NCBI GenBank assembly: GCA_030425285.1
Contig: JAUIAY010000002.1
Span: 124,001 to 188,000 of the forward strand
Direction: 5' to 3'
Length of the DNA stretch: 64,000 bases
From: Bacteroidia bacterium
GTDB lineage: Bacteria; Bacteroidota; Bacteroidia; Flavobacteriales; Flavobacteriaceae
Shown here: piece by piece, positions 35,080 through 43,401 of the stretch
Position numbering within the stretch: the stretch's first letter is position 1
Layout: each line of letters opens with the position of its first letter
The notes under the pieces: model-generated
Told to the model about the DNA's origin: nothing
The model's input: the letters and a program-made list of their open reading frames with translations, nothing else
Database searches by the model: none
Translations under genes and position numbers: made by a program

Positions 35080-35184
35080 ATTTGCCTAAACCAAAAGACT
35101 ATTTCACTAAATCGAAAAAACTGATTACTAAATTGAAATTTTATTCAAAACATAAAAACGAATAAATTTGAATAAACATCTACT

Positions 35185-35850
35185 ATGAAATTAAAGAAAA
35201 TTTTAATTTTGACAATTCTCTTAATGAGTAAAAACCTTTACTCTCAAGAAAATAATAGAGAAAAAATCTTCTTTACGTCTGACAGTCTATCTTTTATTCA
35301 TTTATTACCAAATCAAAAATTTGGTTTTATTTCATACAAAGGAGATTCGCCATTATCATATAATAACGATAAAAATCAAATAAAAGGACATATAGATGGA
35401 CCATATTTTATAATCAATGAATTTGGTTCAGGAGAATATTCGATTCAAAACAAAAAAATTCAATTGAATTTCATTAAGCCGGAACATCCAATTGACAGCA
35501 TTTCAATAAAAGAAACTAAAAACTTAACCGATTCCATAAAAGTCAAAATATCTTTCAAATCTTATGTGAATTCTAAAAACAATGACGGAATTGGAATTGG
35601 GAGTACTATAAAATCAAAAGATAGTTTAATCAACATAAATACGATGTTTGAAAGTTTCGCAACATTCGGAGTTAAAAAAGCTAAACTTCCTTTAAAATTA
35701 ATAATTAACGAAAAATATAATTTAGAAATAGTAAGTGACAAGAATCATGATATTACGCTTTTTGTGAATGATTTTAAAAAATTCACGACTGACAATATTG
35801 AAAACAAGGTGTTTGAGTTAAATACTTTGACTGAACAAACGAATGAATAA
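35185..35850 (+). CDS. Secreted protein of unknown function (last cassette)
   Basis: A 221-residue exported protein with a signal peptide (MKLKKILILTILLMSKNLYS) cleaved before QENN. The mature part is beta-rich and polar (SFIHLLPNQKFGFISYKGDS, then PLKLIINEKYNLEIVSDK), with no Cys and no motif that I can name. It lies in a cassette with matched 10-base cores at 35070-35079 and 35856-35865, about 105 bases after the first. The gap before the gene (35080-35184) is A-rich and holds no other feature. Confidence 0.7.
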   Translation: MKLKKILILTILLMSKNLYSQENNREKIFFTSDSLSFIHLLPNQKFGFISYKGDSPLSYNNDKNQIKGHIDGPYFIINEFGSGEYSIQNKKIQLNFIKPEHPIDSISIKETKNLTDSIKVKISFKSYVNSKNNDGIGIGSTIKSKDSLININTMFESFATFGVKKAKLPLKLIINEKYNLEIVSDKNHDITLFVNDFKKFTTDNIENKVFELNTLTEQTNE

Positions 35851-35854
35851 AAAA

Positions 35855-35876
35855 CGTTTTACAACAATTTATAACT
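35855..35876 (+). repeat. Half attC-like site G (left core) closing the array
   Basis: GTTTTACAAC (35856-35865) followed by AATTTATAAC, the left-half layout. It is the exact reverse complement of the core that opens this cassette at 35070-35079. The 21-bp repeat block begins 12 bases after it, so no right half is present. Confidence 0.6.
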
Positions 35877-36401
35877 CACTTCAGTTATTAGTTACAACAC
35901 TTCCGTTATTGGTCACAACATTTCCGTTATTGGTTACCGCACTTGCGTGATTAGTCACAACACTTCCGTTATTGGTTACCGCACTTGCGTGATTGAGTAC
36001 AACACTTCCATTATTGGTTACCGCACTTCAGTGATTGAGTACAACAGCCGAGTGATTGAGCGGTACACTTCAGTTATTAGGCGGTACAGTTGAGTTATTG
36101 AGTGGTACAGTTGAGTTATTGGGCGGTACAGTTGCGTGATTGAGTGGTACATTTCAGTGATTGGTCGTTCCCCAAGAGTTATTGGTCATTCCCCAAGCTT
36201 GATTAGTCGTTCCCCAAGCGTTATTGGTCATTCCCCAAGCGTTATTGGTCGTTCCCCAAGCGTTATTGGTCATTCCCCAAGCGTTATTGGTCATTCCCCA
36301 AGCGTTATTGGTCGCTCCCCAAGAGTTATTAGTCGTTCCCCGAGAGTTATTGGTCATTCCCCAAGCGTGATTAGTCGTTCCAGTTTAGTGATTAGGAGTA
36401 C
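35877..36401. repeat. 21-bp tandem repeat, 25 units in perfect register
   Basis: Exactly 25 units of 21 bases fill 525 bases with no insertion or deletion. Positions 8-15 are nearly invariant (GTTATTGG, GTGATTAG or GTGATTGA). The first 13 units begin CACTT/CAGTT with ACAA, ACCG or GGTA linkers; units 15-24 begin CCCAAG and alternate GTCATTC with GTCGTTC; the last unit returns to CAGTT. Both strands have stop codons in the first half, so the block as a whole is not a gene. The period equals two turns of B-DNA. Confidence 0.9.
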
Positions 36402-36410
36402 AAACTTCCA

Positions 36411-36535
36411 CAAATAACCAAATTAACGAATAAACAGCAATCGGTCTTCAGTCATTAATCTTCAGTCTTCGGTCATTAATCTTCAGTCTTCGGTCAAAAA
36501 CCAATAAACAAATAACCAAATTAACGAATAAACAG
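36411..36535. repeat. Direct repeats (27-bp pair and 21-bp pair)
   Basis: A 27-base sequence starting CAAATAACCAAATTAACG occurs at 36411-36437 and 36509-36535. Between them CATTAATCTTCAGTCTTCGG plus T occurs twice head to tail (36453-36473 and 36474-36494), again with a 21-base period. GGTCTTCAGTC-like fragments continue to about 36572. No gene is visible. Confidence 0.85.
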
Positions 36536-36581
36536 TCATCGGTCATCGGTCTTCAGTCACAGTCACAGTCGTCAATCATTT

Positions 36582-36598
36582 TTGGCACGCTGTTTGTT
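36582..36598 (+). promoter_or_regulatory. Sigma-54-type (-24/-12) promoter
   Basis: TTTGGCACG with GG at 36584-36585, and TTTG with the -12 G at 36596, separated by the required 10 bases; the final C is T. It shares the 13 bases CATTTTTGGCACG with the promoter at 24139. The start of transcription would fall near 36608, so the ATG at 36608 cannot be the start codon and the ATG at 36635 is favoured. Confidence 0.6.
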
Positions 36599-36634
36599 TT
36601 ATATATCATGCGTTTAATTAAAACCCTTACTATT

Positions 36635-37762
36635 ATGAAAAAAATAATCTATCTATTAACCGTGCTACTGGTTTCCGGTGCAACCGTTAATGCCGCAACA
36701 ACCACCAAAGCAGATGCTAGTTTAGAGAACACTACCTACAGAGGTTATGGCAATAATTTTATTTTTGTTGAGGGTGGTATTGAATTTTCCATTTTCCCTG
36801 ATGGACAGTTTGATTTCTATATGCCCAACTATGGGCCAAACGTCAACGTGGCCATCAACAGACCTGGCGTAAACATTAGTTTCAATACAGGGTTTGATTA
36901 CAACCCTTATATACAGTATGATGAGTTTGGAGCCATTATCCAAATTGAGCATGTTCCGGTCTATTACGACTTCTTCGGAAGGGTTATTCAGGTAGGTGAT
37001 ATTTTTATAAACTACAACGCCATTGGGTATATATCCCGTGTGGGTGGACTGTATGTACACTACAACCGTTATAACCGGTTTGCCTACTGTACAGGTTTTA
37101 TAAACCCGTTTAACCGTGTGTATGTTTTTAGACCATGGCACCAGTATTATAGAATTCCTGCAATAAACCACTGTGTGGTGTACAACAGGCCTTACAGACA
37201 GTATTACACGCCTGTACGCTATACCTACACAACACCTTACAGAAACAATTACCGTCGTACAACGGCAGTTGCCAGCAGACGTGGTAACACTGTTAACAGA
37301 AGCCGCGATTTGGCAACCGTAAGAGATGGAAGACGTACTGATGCCATTAGTAATACCACGCGTTCTACAAGTAGAAATGTAGGTACCACTACGGCCAGAA
37401 ACACACGCCAAAACAGTGAGGCTACAACCAGACGCCTGACTACCGATGCACGAAGCAATCGTACCGAAAGTACGCCTAGAACCCGTAGCACCGTAAACAG
37501 TGCCGGTAAACCCAATCGTAGTCAAGCCGAGGCTAAACCTCGTGCAACAAGAAATACGAGCAAGGCACAAGTACGTAACTCAAGAAGTAATACTGTGAAG
37601 TATTCGAGTAATTCTAGTAGTTCGTCAAGAAAAACCACAGCGCAACGAAAAAGTAGTACGGTTGGAAAACCAAAAGCTACTAATTCTCGTATATATAATA
37701 AAGAAAATAAAACAACTACTAGGGCATCAAAATCACGATCGCAATCTGGTAGAGGACGATAA
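36635..37762 (+). CDS. Secreted beta-repeat protein with long basic tail
   Basis: A 375-residue exported protein with a signal peptide (MKKIIYLLTVLLVSGATVNA). Residues 30-165 match the layout of the 24221 product: FVEGGIEFSIFPDGQFDF, then VYYDFFGRVIQVGDIFINYN and ISRVGGLYVHYNRYN. From about residue 190 to the end, a low-complexity tail is rich in Arg, Thr, Ser and Asn (strongly basic, no acidic clusters), a feature absent from its paralogue. The tail could bind nucleic acid, lipopolysaccharide or cell-wall polymers. I chose the ATG at 36635 because the promoter geometry leaves no leader for the one at 36608. Confidence 0.8.
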   Translation: MKKIIYLLTVLLVSGATVNAATTTKADASLENTTYRGYGNNFIFVEGGIEFSIFPDGQFDFYMPNYGPNVNVAINRPGVNISFNTGFDYNPYIQYDEFGAIIQIEHVPVYYDFFGRVIQVGDIFINYNAIGYISRVGGLYVHYNRYNRFAYCTGFINPFNRVYVFRPWHQYYRIPAINHCVVYNRPYRQYYTPVRYTYTTPYRNNYRRTTAVASRRGNTVNRSRDLATVRDGRRTDAISNTTRSTSRNVGTTTARNTRQNSEATTRRLTTDARSNRTESTPRTRSTVNSAGKPNRSQAEAKPRATRNTSKAQVRNSRSNTVKYSSNSSSSSRKTTAQRKSSTVGKPKATNSRIYNKENKTTTRASKSRSQSGRGR

Positions 37763-37789
37763 GAATTTTTTGGTTGGTTAGTTAGAAAG

Positions 37790-37830
37790 TCCTGCGAATA
37801 GTATGCCTCAAAGCACATTCGTGGGATTTT
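37790..37830. terminator. Terminator after basic-tail protein
   Basis: Stem TCCTGCGAAT/ATTCGTGGGA (37790-37799 with 37817-37826) followed by TTTT. It separates the plus-strand gene from the convergent flippase gene. Confidence 0.75.
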
Positions 37831-37836
37831 CTCGTT

Positions 37837-39291
37837 TTAGCGTTTCAGAAATTTATTGATAATGGCGGTAATATCTTCAGAAAAATCAAGCGTATATACC
37901 ACCACGCCATAAAAAGCCGAAATAAGAATAGACTTCAAGGCAATATTAACCAAGGGATGAAACGAAAAATCCCAAAAGTAAAACACGCCCAAACTAACCA
38001 TAATCAATAACAGCACTTTAGACGTATTTATGGTAAAAGGCAGCATCTTAAATTTATAGTTCACAAACCATATCTTGGCGAGGTCATAAAGCAATATGGC
38101 CAAAAATGTAGCTGCAGCTGCACCATTAATGCCATATAAAGGAATAAAAACCATGTTCAACACAATCGTTAACACCGCCAAAAACACGCCTAAAACCAGA
38201 ACCATACGATAGTAATCACTATTGAACAGTATGGCATTGTTATTCCCCAACAGGCTATCAATAAGCTTTGAAATACCAATGATGAACACAATCAAAAGCC
38301 CATCGACATAATTCTCGTTGATTAATTTATAGAGTTCATTAATATTCAGAATAATGATCAAGAAGATAAATCCACTCACTATAAACAGATTTAAAGAACT
38401 CTTTTTGTACAGTTCCTTAAGTTCCTCTTTGTTCTTTTCGTTTAAAAGCTTCGCCGTAAGCGGACTCACAATCTGGTGCATGGACCTGCTGGGCACACTA
38501 ATCACCGAAGCGATATAGATGGCTACACCATAATAGGCTACATTCTCAATGGCAACATATCTATTGAGCATAAATTTGTCAATTTCCAGAATGATATTGG
38601 CTACCGATCCCGCAATAATAATCAATGAGGTGTATTTTAACACCGAAGACAAATTAGGAATCTTGGTAAACTTAAACGACGGAAAACGCAAGCTATAGGC
38701 ATACAACTTCATAATGACCATTCGCAGAAAATACACACCCGTTATACCGTAGATTAATTGTTCAACCGTAATCCATTGAAGATATAAACAAATCAACAGA
38801 ATAGCAGTCCCTACCCTATGAAAAACTTCCTTCATAAAGTTACCGAAGACGCTCTGCAACTGCACACGTGACCAAGCATAAAAGATTTCGAAATAGGAAA
38901 AACATATAGCCGTAATGAAAATAAGCCATACATAATCACCTACAATAGCATTAGTCCCAATAAACCACTGACTGATGCTTTCAAAGGCCAGTATACCTAT
39001 TATTCCCAAAGGAATTATAATGACGAATGGTAAGAATAGCATCAGCATTAAAAAGGTGTTCTGCGTCAAGCGTGTCTTGTAGGATGAGTAAAACTTGATA
39101 ATGGTGTTATGAACCCCAAAAGCCAAAATGGGCATCATGACATTGGCCGTAGAGAGAATATAGGTAATGAGTCCAAAGTATTCATCACTTAAAAACTGGG
39201 TAAATAAAAACAAGACATTAATAGCCCCTATACCAAACCCGAGATAGGTGATAATGGTGTTTTTAATTGATTGGTTAATAACAATACCCAT
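37837..39291 (-). CDS. Polysaccharide flippase (Wzx/MATE-like, oligosaccharide exporter)
   Basis: A 484-residue integral membrane protein with about 14 hydrophobic helices across the whole length, starting MGIVINQSIKNTIITYLGFG, which is the usual opening of Wzx-type translocases. The loop FSSYKTRLTQNTF and the late VNYKFKMLPFTINTSK segment fit the MOP exporter superfamily. It should move lipid-linked glycan units across the inner membrane. It starts at the base next to the stop of the glycosyltransferase gene upstream, so the two are one transcript. Confidence 0.85.
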   Translation of the reverse strand: MGIVINQSIKNTIITYLGFGIGAINVLFLFTQFLSDEYFGLITYILSTANVMMPILAFGVHNTIIKFYSSYKTRLTQNTFLMLMLFLPFVIIIPLGIIGILAFESISQWFIGTNAIVGDYVWLIFITAICFSYFEIFYAWSRVQLQSVFGNFMKEVFHRVGTAILLICLYLQWITVEQLIYGITGVYFLRMVIMKLYAYSLRFPSFKFTKIPNLSSVLKYTSLIIIAGSVANIILEIDKFMLNRYVAIENVAYYGVAIYIASVISVPSRSMHQIVSPLTAKLLNEKNKEELKELYKKSSLNLFIVSGFIFLIIILNINELYKLINENYVDGLLIVFIIGISKLIDSLLGNNNAILFNSDYYRMVLVLGVFLAVLTIVLNMVFIPLYGINGAAAATFLAILLYDLAKIWFVNYKFKMLPFTINTSKVLLLIMVSLGVFYFWDFSFHPLVNIALKSILISAFYGVVVYTLDFSEDITAIINKFLKR

Positions 39292-40596
39292 TTATAGGAG
39301 TTCTGCTAATGTTTTGGTTAATGCCTCTCTGCTATATTTTTGTAAGCCTATGCCTTGTGATTCTAGCTTACCTTCTTTATAACTCAAATAATGCTTATAA
39401 ATTATGTCTTTCAACGATTGATAGGCATCATAATAAAAATAATCGCCCGTGTTGGTTTCCCTTAAAATATCTTCCACATCCGAACCTTTTGGTCCCAAAG
39501 CCACGATAGGTCTGTTGGAAACCATATATTCAAATAGCTTACCTGGAATGATGCACTTGGTATCGTCATTGTCTATTTCAATAAGCAACAATACTTGTGA
39601 TTTTTTTTGACATACAATGGACTCATTGTGTGATACATAACCTACATTATTTACATAATTAATTATACCGCAGGATTCAATCGATTTTAGTACATCCTCA
39701 CCAACATGTCCTACCAAATTTAGTTCAAAATCTGATGCGAAATCTGAATTCTCCGCAATTAATTCTTTTAGTACAATCCACAAAGCCTCTGGATTGCGTT
39801 CGGACAACAAGGAGCCAATGTGCGCCATTGAAAATTTAGAATCCAAATGAGGTTGCTTGACGCTATTGACATCGTAACCATTAGTAATGACCGTAATAGG
39901 CTTATTGGTTTTTTGTGCGAATTCCTTCTTGGTGACTTCGCTGGTCACAATCAGTCTATCGGCAGCGTTCAGCACCTGATACTCCATAGCAGTATGCTTT
40001 TTCTTTGACCTATTGGTCAGTTTAAGCTTTTTATGATATCCAATGGTGGTCCAAGGATCCCTAAAATCGGCAATCCAAGTAACCTGACTTTGCTCCTGAA
40101 GTTTTAATCCTATGAAATGTAGGCTATGAGGTGGTCCAGTCGTAATAACCGTATCAATCCCAAAATCGGAAATATAGGTACTTAAGTATTGAACCGAAGG
40201 CCTCACCCACTGCTTTCGCGCATCTGGAATGAACATATTCCCTCTGACGAACAACAAAAACTTATCGATAATGGATTGAGATCCTGTTTTAGGAATAATA
40301 CCCTTACTAATGGTTTTTGATTTCTTTTTAGATAGGATTCCTGCCCATTTATACGGTTCCCGTATAGATTGTTTGATTATGGTAACGTCTTTTGGGATGT
40401 CTTCCAGTAAGCTTTCATCAATTATTGGGTAATGGGCATTGGAAGGGATATAAACAACAGGCTCAATGCCATATTGCGGTAAATACTTTACAAATTTCAA
40501 CCAACGCTGTACGCCTGGACCACCTGCTGGCGGCCAGTAATACGTTATGATGAGTACTTTTTTAGGCACTATTTTTTGAGGTGTTTCTAAACTCAT
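39292..40596 (-). CDS. GT4-like (GT-B fold) glycosyltransferase
   Basis: A 434-residue cytoplasmic glycosyltransferase with a GT-B fold. The opening KKVLIITYYWPPAGGPGVQR is the donor-side glycine-rich start of GT4 family enzymes that build surface glycans, and TVITTGPPHSLHFIGL and WIADFRDPW follow as in related proteins. The C-terminal half has IPGKLFEYMVSNRPIVALGP, the ExxE-like site region for the sugar nucleotide. It overlaps the 3' end of the YfhO-like gene by 35 bases and is followed without gap by the flippase. A later start would remove the first Rossmann strand, so I keep the overlap. Confidence 0.85.
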   Translation of the reverse strand: MSLETPQKIVPKKVLIITYYWPPAGGPGVQRWLKFVKYLPQYGIEPVVYIPSNAHYPIIDESLLEDIPKDVTIIKQSIREPYKWAGILSKKKSKTISKGIIPKTGSQSIIDKFLLFVRGNMFIPDARKQWVRPSVQYLSTYISDFGIDTVITTGPPHSLHFIGLKLQEQSQVTWIADFRDPWTTIGYHKKLKLTNRSKKKHTAMEYQVLNAADRLIVTSEVTKKEFAQKTNKPITVITNGYDVNSVKQPHLDSKFSMAHIGSLLSERNPEALWIVLKELIAENSDFASDFELNLVGHVGEDVLKSIESCGIINYVNNVGYVSHNESIVCQKKSQVLLLIEIDNDDTKCIIPGKLFEYMVSNRPIVALGPKGSDVEDILRETNTGDYFYYDAYQSLKDIIYKHYLSYKEGKLESQGIGLQKYSREALTKTLAELL

Positions 40597-42994
40597 AAAA
40601 TAATCCTCCTATCAACAATACAATAAAGATAATACTACTAGCCAATGACACACGGCTACCTGTTTTAACCACTTCTGGATCAAACCTAAACTCAATGGTA
40701 TGGTTTCCAGCAGGAACTGGCATACCTCGCAATACATAATCTACTCGGAAATGCGGCGCCAATTGCCCATCAATATAGGATTGCCAACCATTACCATAGT
40801 AAACTTCAGAAAACACAGCAAAACCTTCGTTAGAATTTGAAGATTCATACTTAATATAGTTGGGCTTGTATTCAACAACTGAAATTTGAACCGTTGAATC
40901 TACTTGATAGGTTTTATCAAGTGACGGCTGGTCGTTATAGGCTTTGGTATAAATAGCTTTATTTTTGGTATCCAAACTGTCCAATAGCATAATTTCGTCA
41001 TTGGCTGAACCAACCAAAGCAACCTCTTTAACAAACCAAGCATTGCCATTGGCATCCGTATTGGTGTATGGAAACACCTGATTTTCTTCATCTTCGGCAA
41101 TAATGTACTTGGTATTTAACATATTAAGCACATTGATATTGTTTTTAGAGATATGGAAGTCGTTCAATTCATTAAAACGCTTGAGCTTGGCTGCATGATA
41201 ACCACTCAAGGAATTATGGAAGTAAGACGCCTTTGCGCCTCCTGATGTCAAGTCGAATACCCTAAAATGTGATTGGTCTTTCATGATTGCCGCGTCGGCT
41301 TGATTAGGACTAAAGGGTTTGTTTGCTTGAATTGATGATACAAAATTGTCATTGTTCACATAACGACGGTCAACTCCTACCAAATCAAACAAAATCAGCA
41401 CTGCAAAGGATACGATGGCAATGGTTTCTGATATTTTCTTTTTGATAAACAGCCAAATAACACCTGCTGCCAATAGCACTAATATCAGTGTCCGTAGACT
41501 ATCTTGCGTAAAAATCATTTTTCTGTCATCCTTGATGGCATCTATAAAAGGCTGTCCATAATTCTGACGGTAAAAACCATCACTCACACCCACAAAATTG
41601 AATAAAGATGATTTAAACAATAATACGATTAGCGCAAAACCAGCAGTAATCGCTACTGAATATTTAAGAGCTTTTAGTTTTGTTTCTTCGTTTTCGAAAT
41701 TATTAAATAATCTTGTCAAGCCCATAATAGCCAATATTGGAATACACAATTCGAGTATCACCTGAATGGAGCTAACAGCCCTGAACTTATTGTAAAGCGG
41801 CACATAATCAATAAAGAAATCTGTTAAAAAACCTAGGTTCTTTCCATAAGACAACAACAAAGACATCACTGCTCCGCCAACCAGCCACCATTTTAAACGC
41901 CCTTTAACTAAAAATAAAGCCAGAACAAATAGAAAAATCACAACCGCTCCTATATAAGCTGGCGCCTCTACAATAGGCTGATCTCCCCAATAAGTTGGTA
42001 TTTGTTTGGTTTGCTCTAGCGCTTGCAATGGCGTGGCTCCCAAACTTAAAAAATAGTCGTAGGATGCGGATTCCTTACCAACATCTTCGTAGCTCCCACC
42101 TCCCATAAAACGTGGAATATACAGATTGAATGTTTCCAGAAATCCATAACTGTACTCCGTGATATAATCCTTGCTTAATCCATCTGTAACCTCCTTGGGG
42201 CTACCATCGGGATTAATTGTTAATTCACTTTTGCTTCGGGTGCTTTCCTTGGCATATTCCTGTGTCGCAAGAAAACCCGTGGCATTCAATCCGACAGAAA
42301 GCACAACAGCAACAACCAAAATACCAACCGATTTAAAAAAATGAGGCAATAGTTGTTTTTTGTAAGCATCCACCAAATAGGCAATTCCCAGAACAATCAC
42401 CAATAGCATTAAGTAATAAGTCATTTGCGGATGATTGGCAACAAGTTCCAAAGCCAAAGCTACAGTTGTGAGCAGAAACCCCAAAATGTAATGCTTTCTA
42501 AACGTCAATATGATACCGCTCAAAACCAAAGGCATGTAAGCAATCGCATGCGCTTTACTATTATGCCCTACACCAAGAATGATAATGAGATAGGTAGAAA
42601 AACCAAATGCCAACGACCCCAAAGCTGCTAACCTAAAGTCTACTTTTAGTACTAGCAACAATACATAAAAACCTAGAAAATACAGAAAGAGATAATCGGC
42701 TGGTCTAGGTAAAAACCGTAGGGTTAAATCCAGTTGCTTGATATAATTATTGGGATATTTTGCTCCTAATTGGTAGGTAGGCATCCCACCAAAAGCACTA
42801 TTGGTCCAATAGGTCTCCTCACCTGTTTCGGCTTTGAAATCCTTCTGTTGTTTGGACATTCCGATATAATGTTTAATATCATTCTGGAATATCTCTTTTC
42901 CTTTTAAAACAGGACTAAAGTAAGCTAGTGAAACACATATAAATCCTACAAGAACCAATATGTGCGGCAGGCATTTTTTAATAGAAAATTGCAT
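40562..42994 (-). CDS. YfhO family membrane protein
   Basis: An 810-residue integral membrane protein of the YfhO (DUF2079/GT-C-like) family with about 13 helices. It begins with a membrane segment (PHILVLVGFICVSLAYFSP), followed by GKEIFQNDIKHYIGMSKQQ, an Asp-bearing extracytoplasmic loop in the position of the catalytic loop in GT-C transferases. The middle helices are separated by a long soluble domain (about 580-780) with beta strands, and the last helix precedes a basic C terminus. YfhO-type proteins transfer sugars from lipid carriers to cell-wall polymers in Gram-positives; here it is grouped with a GT and a flippase, which supports a glycan role. Confidence 0.82.
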   Translation of the reverse strand: MQFSIKKCLPHILVLVGFICVSLAYFSPVLKGKEIFQNDIKHYIGMSKQQKDFKAETGEETYWTNSAFGGMPTYQLGAKYPNNYIKQLDLTLRFLPRPADYLFLYFLGFYVLLLVLKVDFRLAALGSLAFGFSTYLIIILGVGHNSKAHAIAYMPLVLSGIILTFRKHYILGFLLTTVALALELVANHPQMTYYLMLLVIVLGIAYLVDAYKKQLLPHFFKSVGILVVAVVLSVGLNATGFLATQEYAKESTRSKSELTINPDGSPKEVTDGLSKDYITEYSYGFLETFNLYIPRFMGGGSYEDVGKESASYDYFLSLGATPLQALEQTKQIPTYWGDQPIVEAPAYIGAVVIFLFVLALFLVKGRLKWWLVGGAVMSLLLSYGKNLGFLTDFFIDYVPLYNKFRAVSSIQVILELCIPILAIMGLTRLFNNFENEETKLKALKYSVAITAGFALIVLLFKSSLFNFVGVSDGFYRQNYGQPFIDAIKDDRKMIFTQDSLRTLILVLLAAGVIWLFIKKKISETIAIVSFAVLILFDLVGVDRRYVNNDNFVSSIQANKPFSPNQADAAIMKDQSHFRVFDLTSGGAKASYFHNSLSGYHAAKLKRFNELNDFHISKNNINVLNMLNTKYIIAEDEENQVFPYTNTDANGNAWFVKEVALVGSANDEIMLLDSLDTKNKAIYTKAYNDQPSLDKTYQVDSTVQISVVEYKPNYIKYESSNSNEGFAVFSEVYYGNGWQSYIDGQLAPHFRVDYVLRGMPVPAGNHTIEFRFDPEVVKTGSRVSLASSIIFIVLLIGGLFYEFRNTSKNSA

Positions 42995-43023
42995 GAATTG
43001 GTGTTAATCAATGATTGCGAAAA

Positions 43024-43299
43024 TTAATCAATTTCTTCGTAATCTACATATTCACCAACAGTTTTATTTGAAGTTTGGCCTTTTGGCATTTTATCTATAA
43101 CGGTTTCCCCCTCATTTTTTTGGGATTCCTGCCTATTGTATTGGTTAAATTGCTGCCCGAATTGCTTTTCGGCTTTTTTGGTAACATATCGTAAAAGTGC
43201 CGGAGCAAAAATCCTAGATAGAATCTTGATTCCGTAATACACCAACATAATTATTAATATGGTCTTCAACAAGCCAGTAAATGAAGCTGTTTGTAGCAT
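43024..43299 (-). CDS. DUF4834 small membrane protein
   Basis: A 91-residue protein with one N-terminal membrane helix (TGLLKTILIIMLVYYGIKIL) and a polar, disordered-looking C-terminal half ending GEYVDYEEID, the DUF4834 ending that is characteristic of Bacteroidota. A longer frame would begin at a TTG at 43317, but the ATG at 43299 (MLQTASFTG) is the more natural start. It is 29 bases upstream of the YfhO-like gene on the same strand and is probably on the same transcript. No function is known. Confidence 0.8.
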   Translation of the reverse strand: MLQTASFTGLLKTILIIMLVYYGIKILSRIFAPALLRYVTKKAEKQFGQQFNQYNRQESQKNEGETVIDKMPKGQTSNKTVGEYVDYEEID

Positions 43300-43376
43300 A
43301 AAACTAATTTTTAACAAAAATACAATTCCTAGTGGTTAAATATGGCTTTATATACTTAAAAAAAGTATAAAATATT

Positions 43377-43384
43377 TATATTTG
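43377..43384 (+). promoter_or_regulatory. -7 promoter element
   Basis: TATATTTG matches TAnnTTTG and lies 17 bases before the ATG at 43402. The -33 region is not clear. Confidence 0.4.
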
Positions 43385-43401
43385 GTTCCAAACCTTAACT
43401 T

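Noticed and set aside
35877-36401. CRISPR array
   Set aside because: Units are 21 bases with no unique spacers between them, and no cas genes are near.
36154-36417. Reading frames in both strands with repeated heptapeptides (TNNAWGM on the minus strand, SPSVIGH on the plus strand)
   Set aside because: They exist only because the DNA repeats every 21 bases; they cover only part of the block, stop codons break both strands in the first half, and there is no proper start or signal.
28722-36600. Transposon or insertion sequence carrying the small genes
   Set aside because: No transposase frame, no terminal inverted repeats at the outer ends and no target duplication were seen.
36722-37570. 282-codon frame on the minus strand
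   Set aside because: It lies opposite the basic low-complexity tail and repeats of the secreted protein; its composition (Cys-, Ser- and Val-rich) is that of an antisense shadow.
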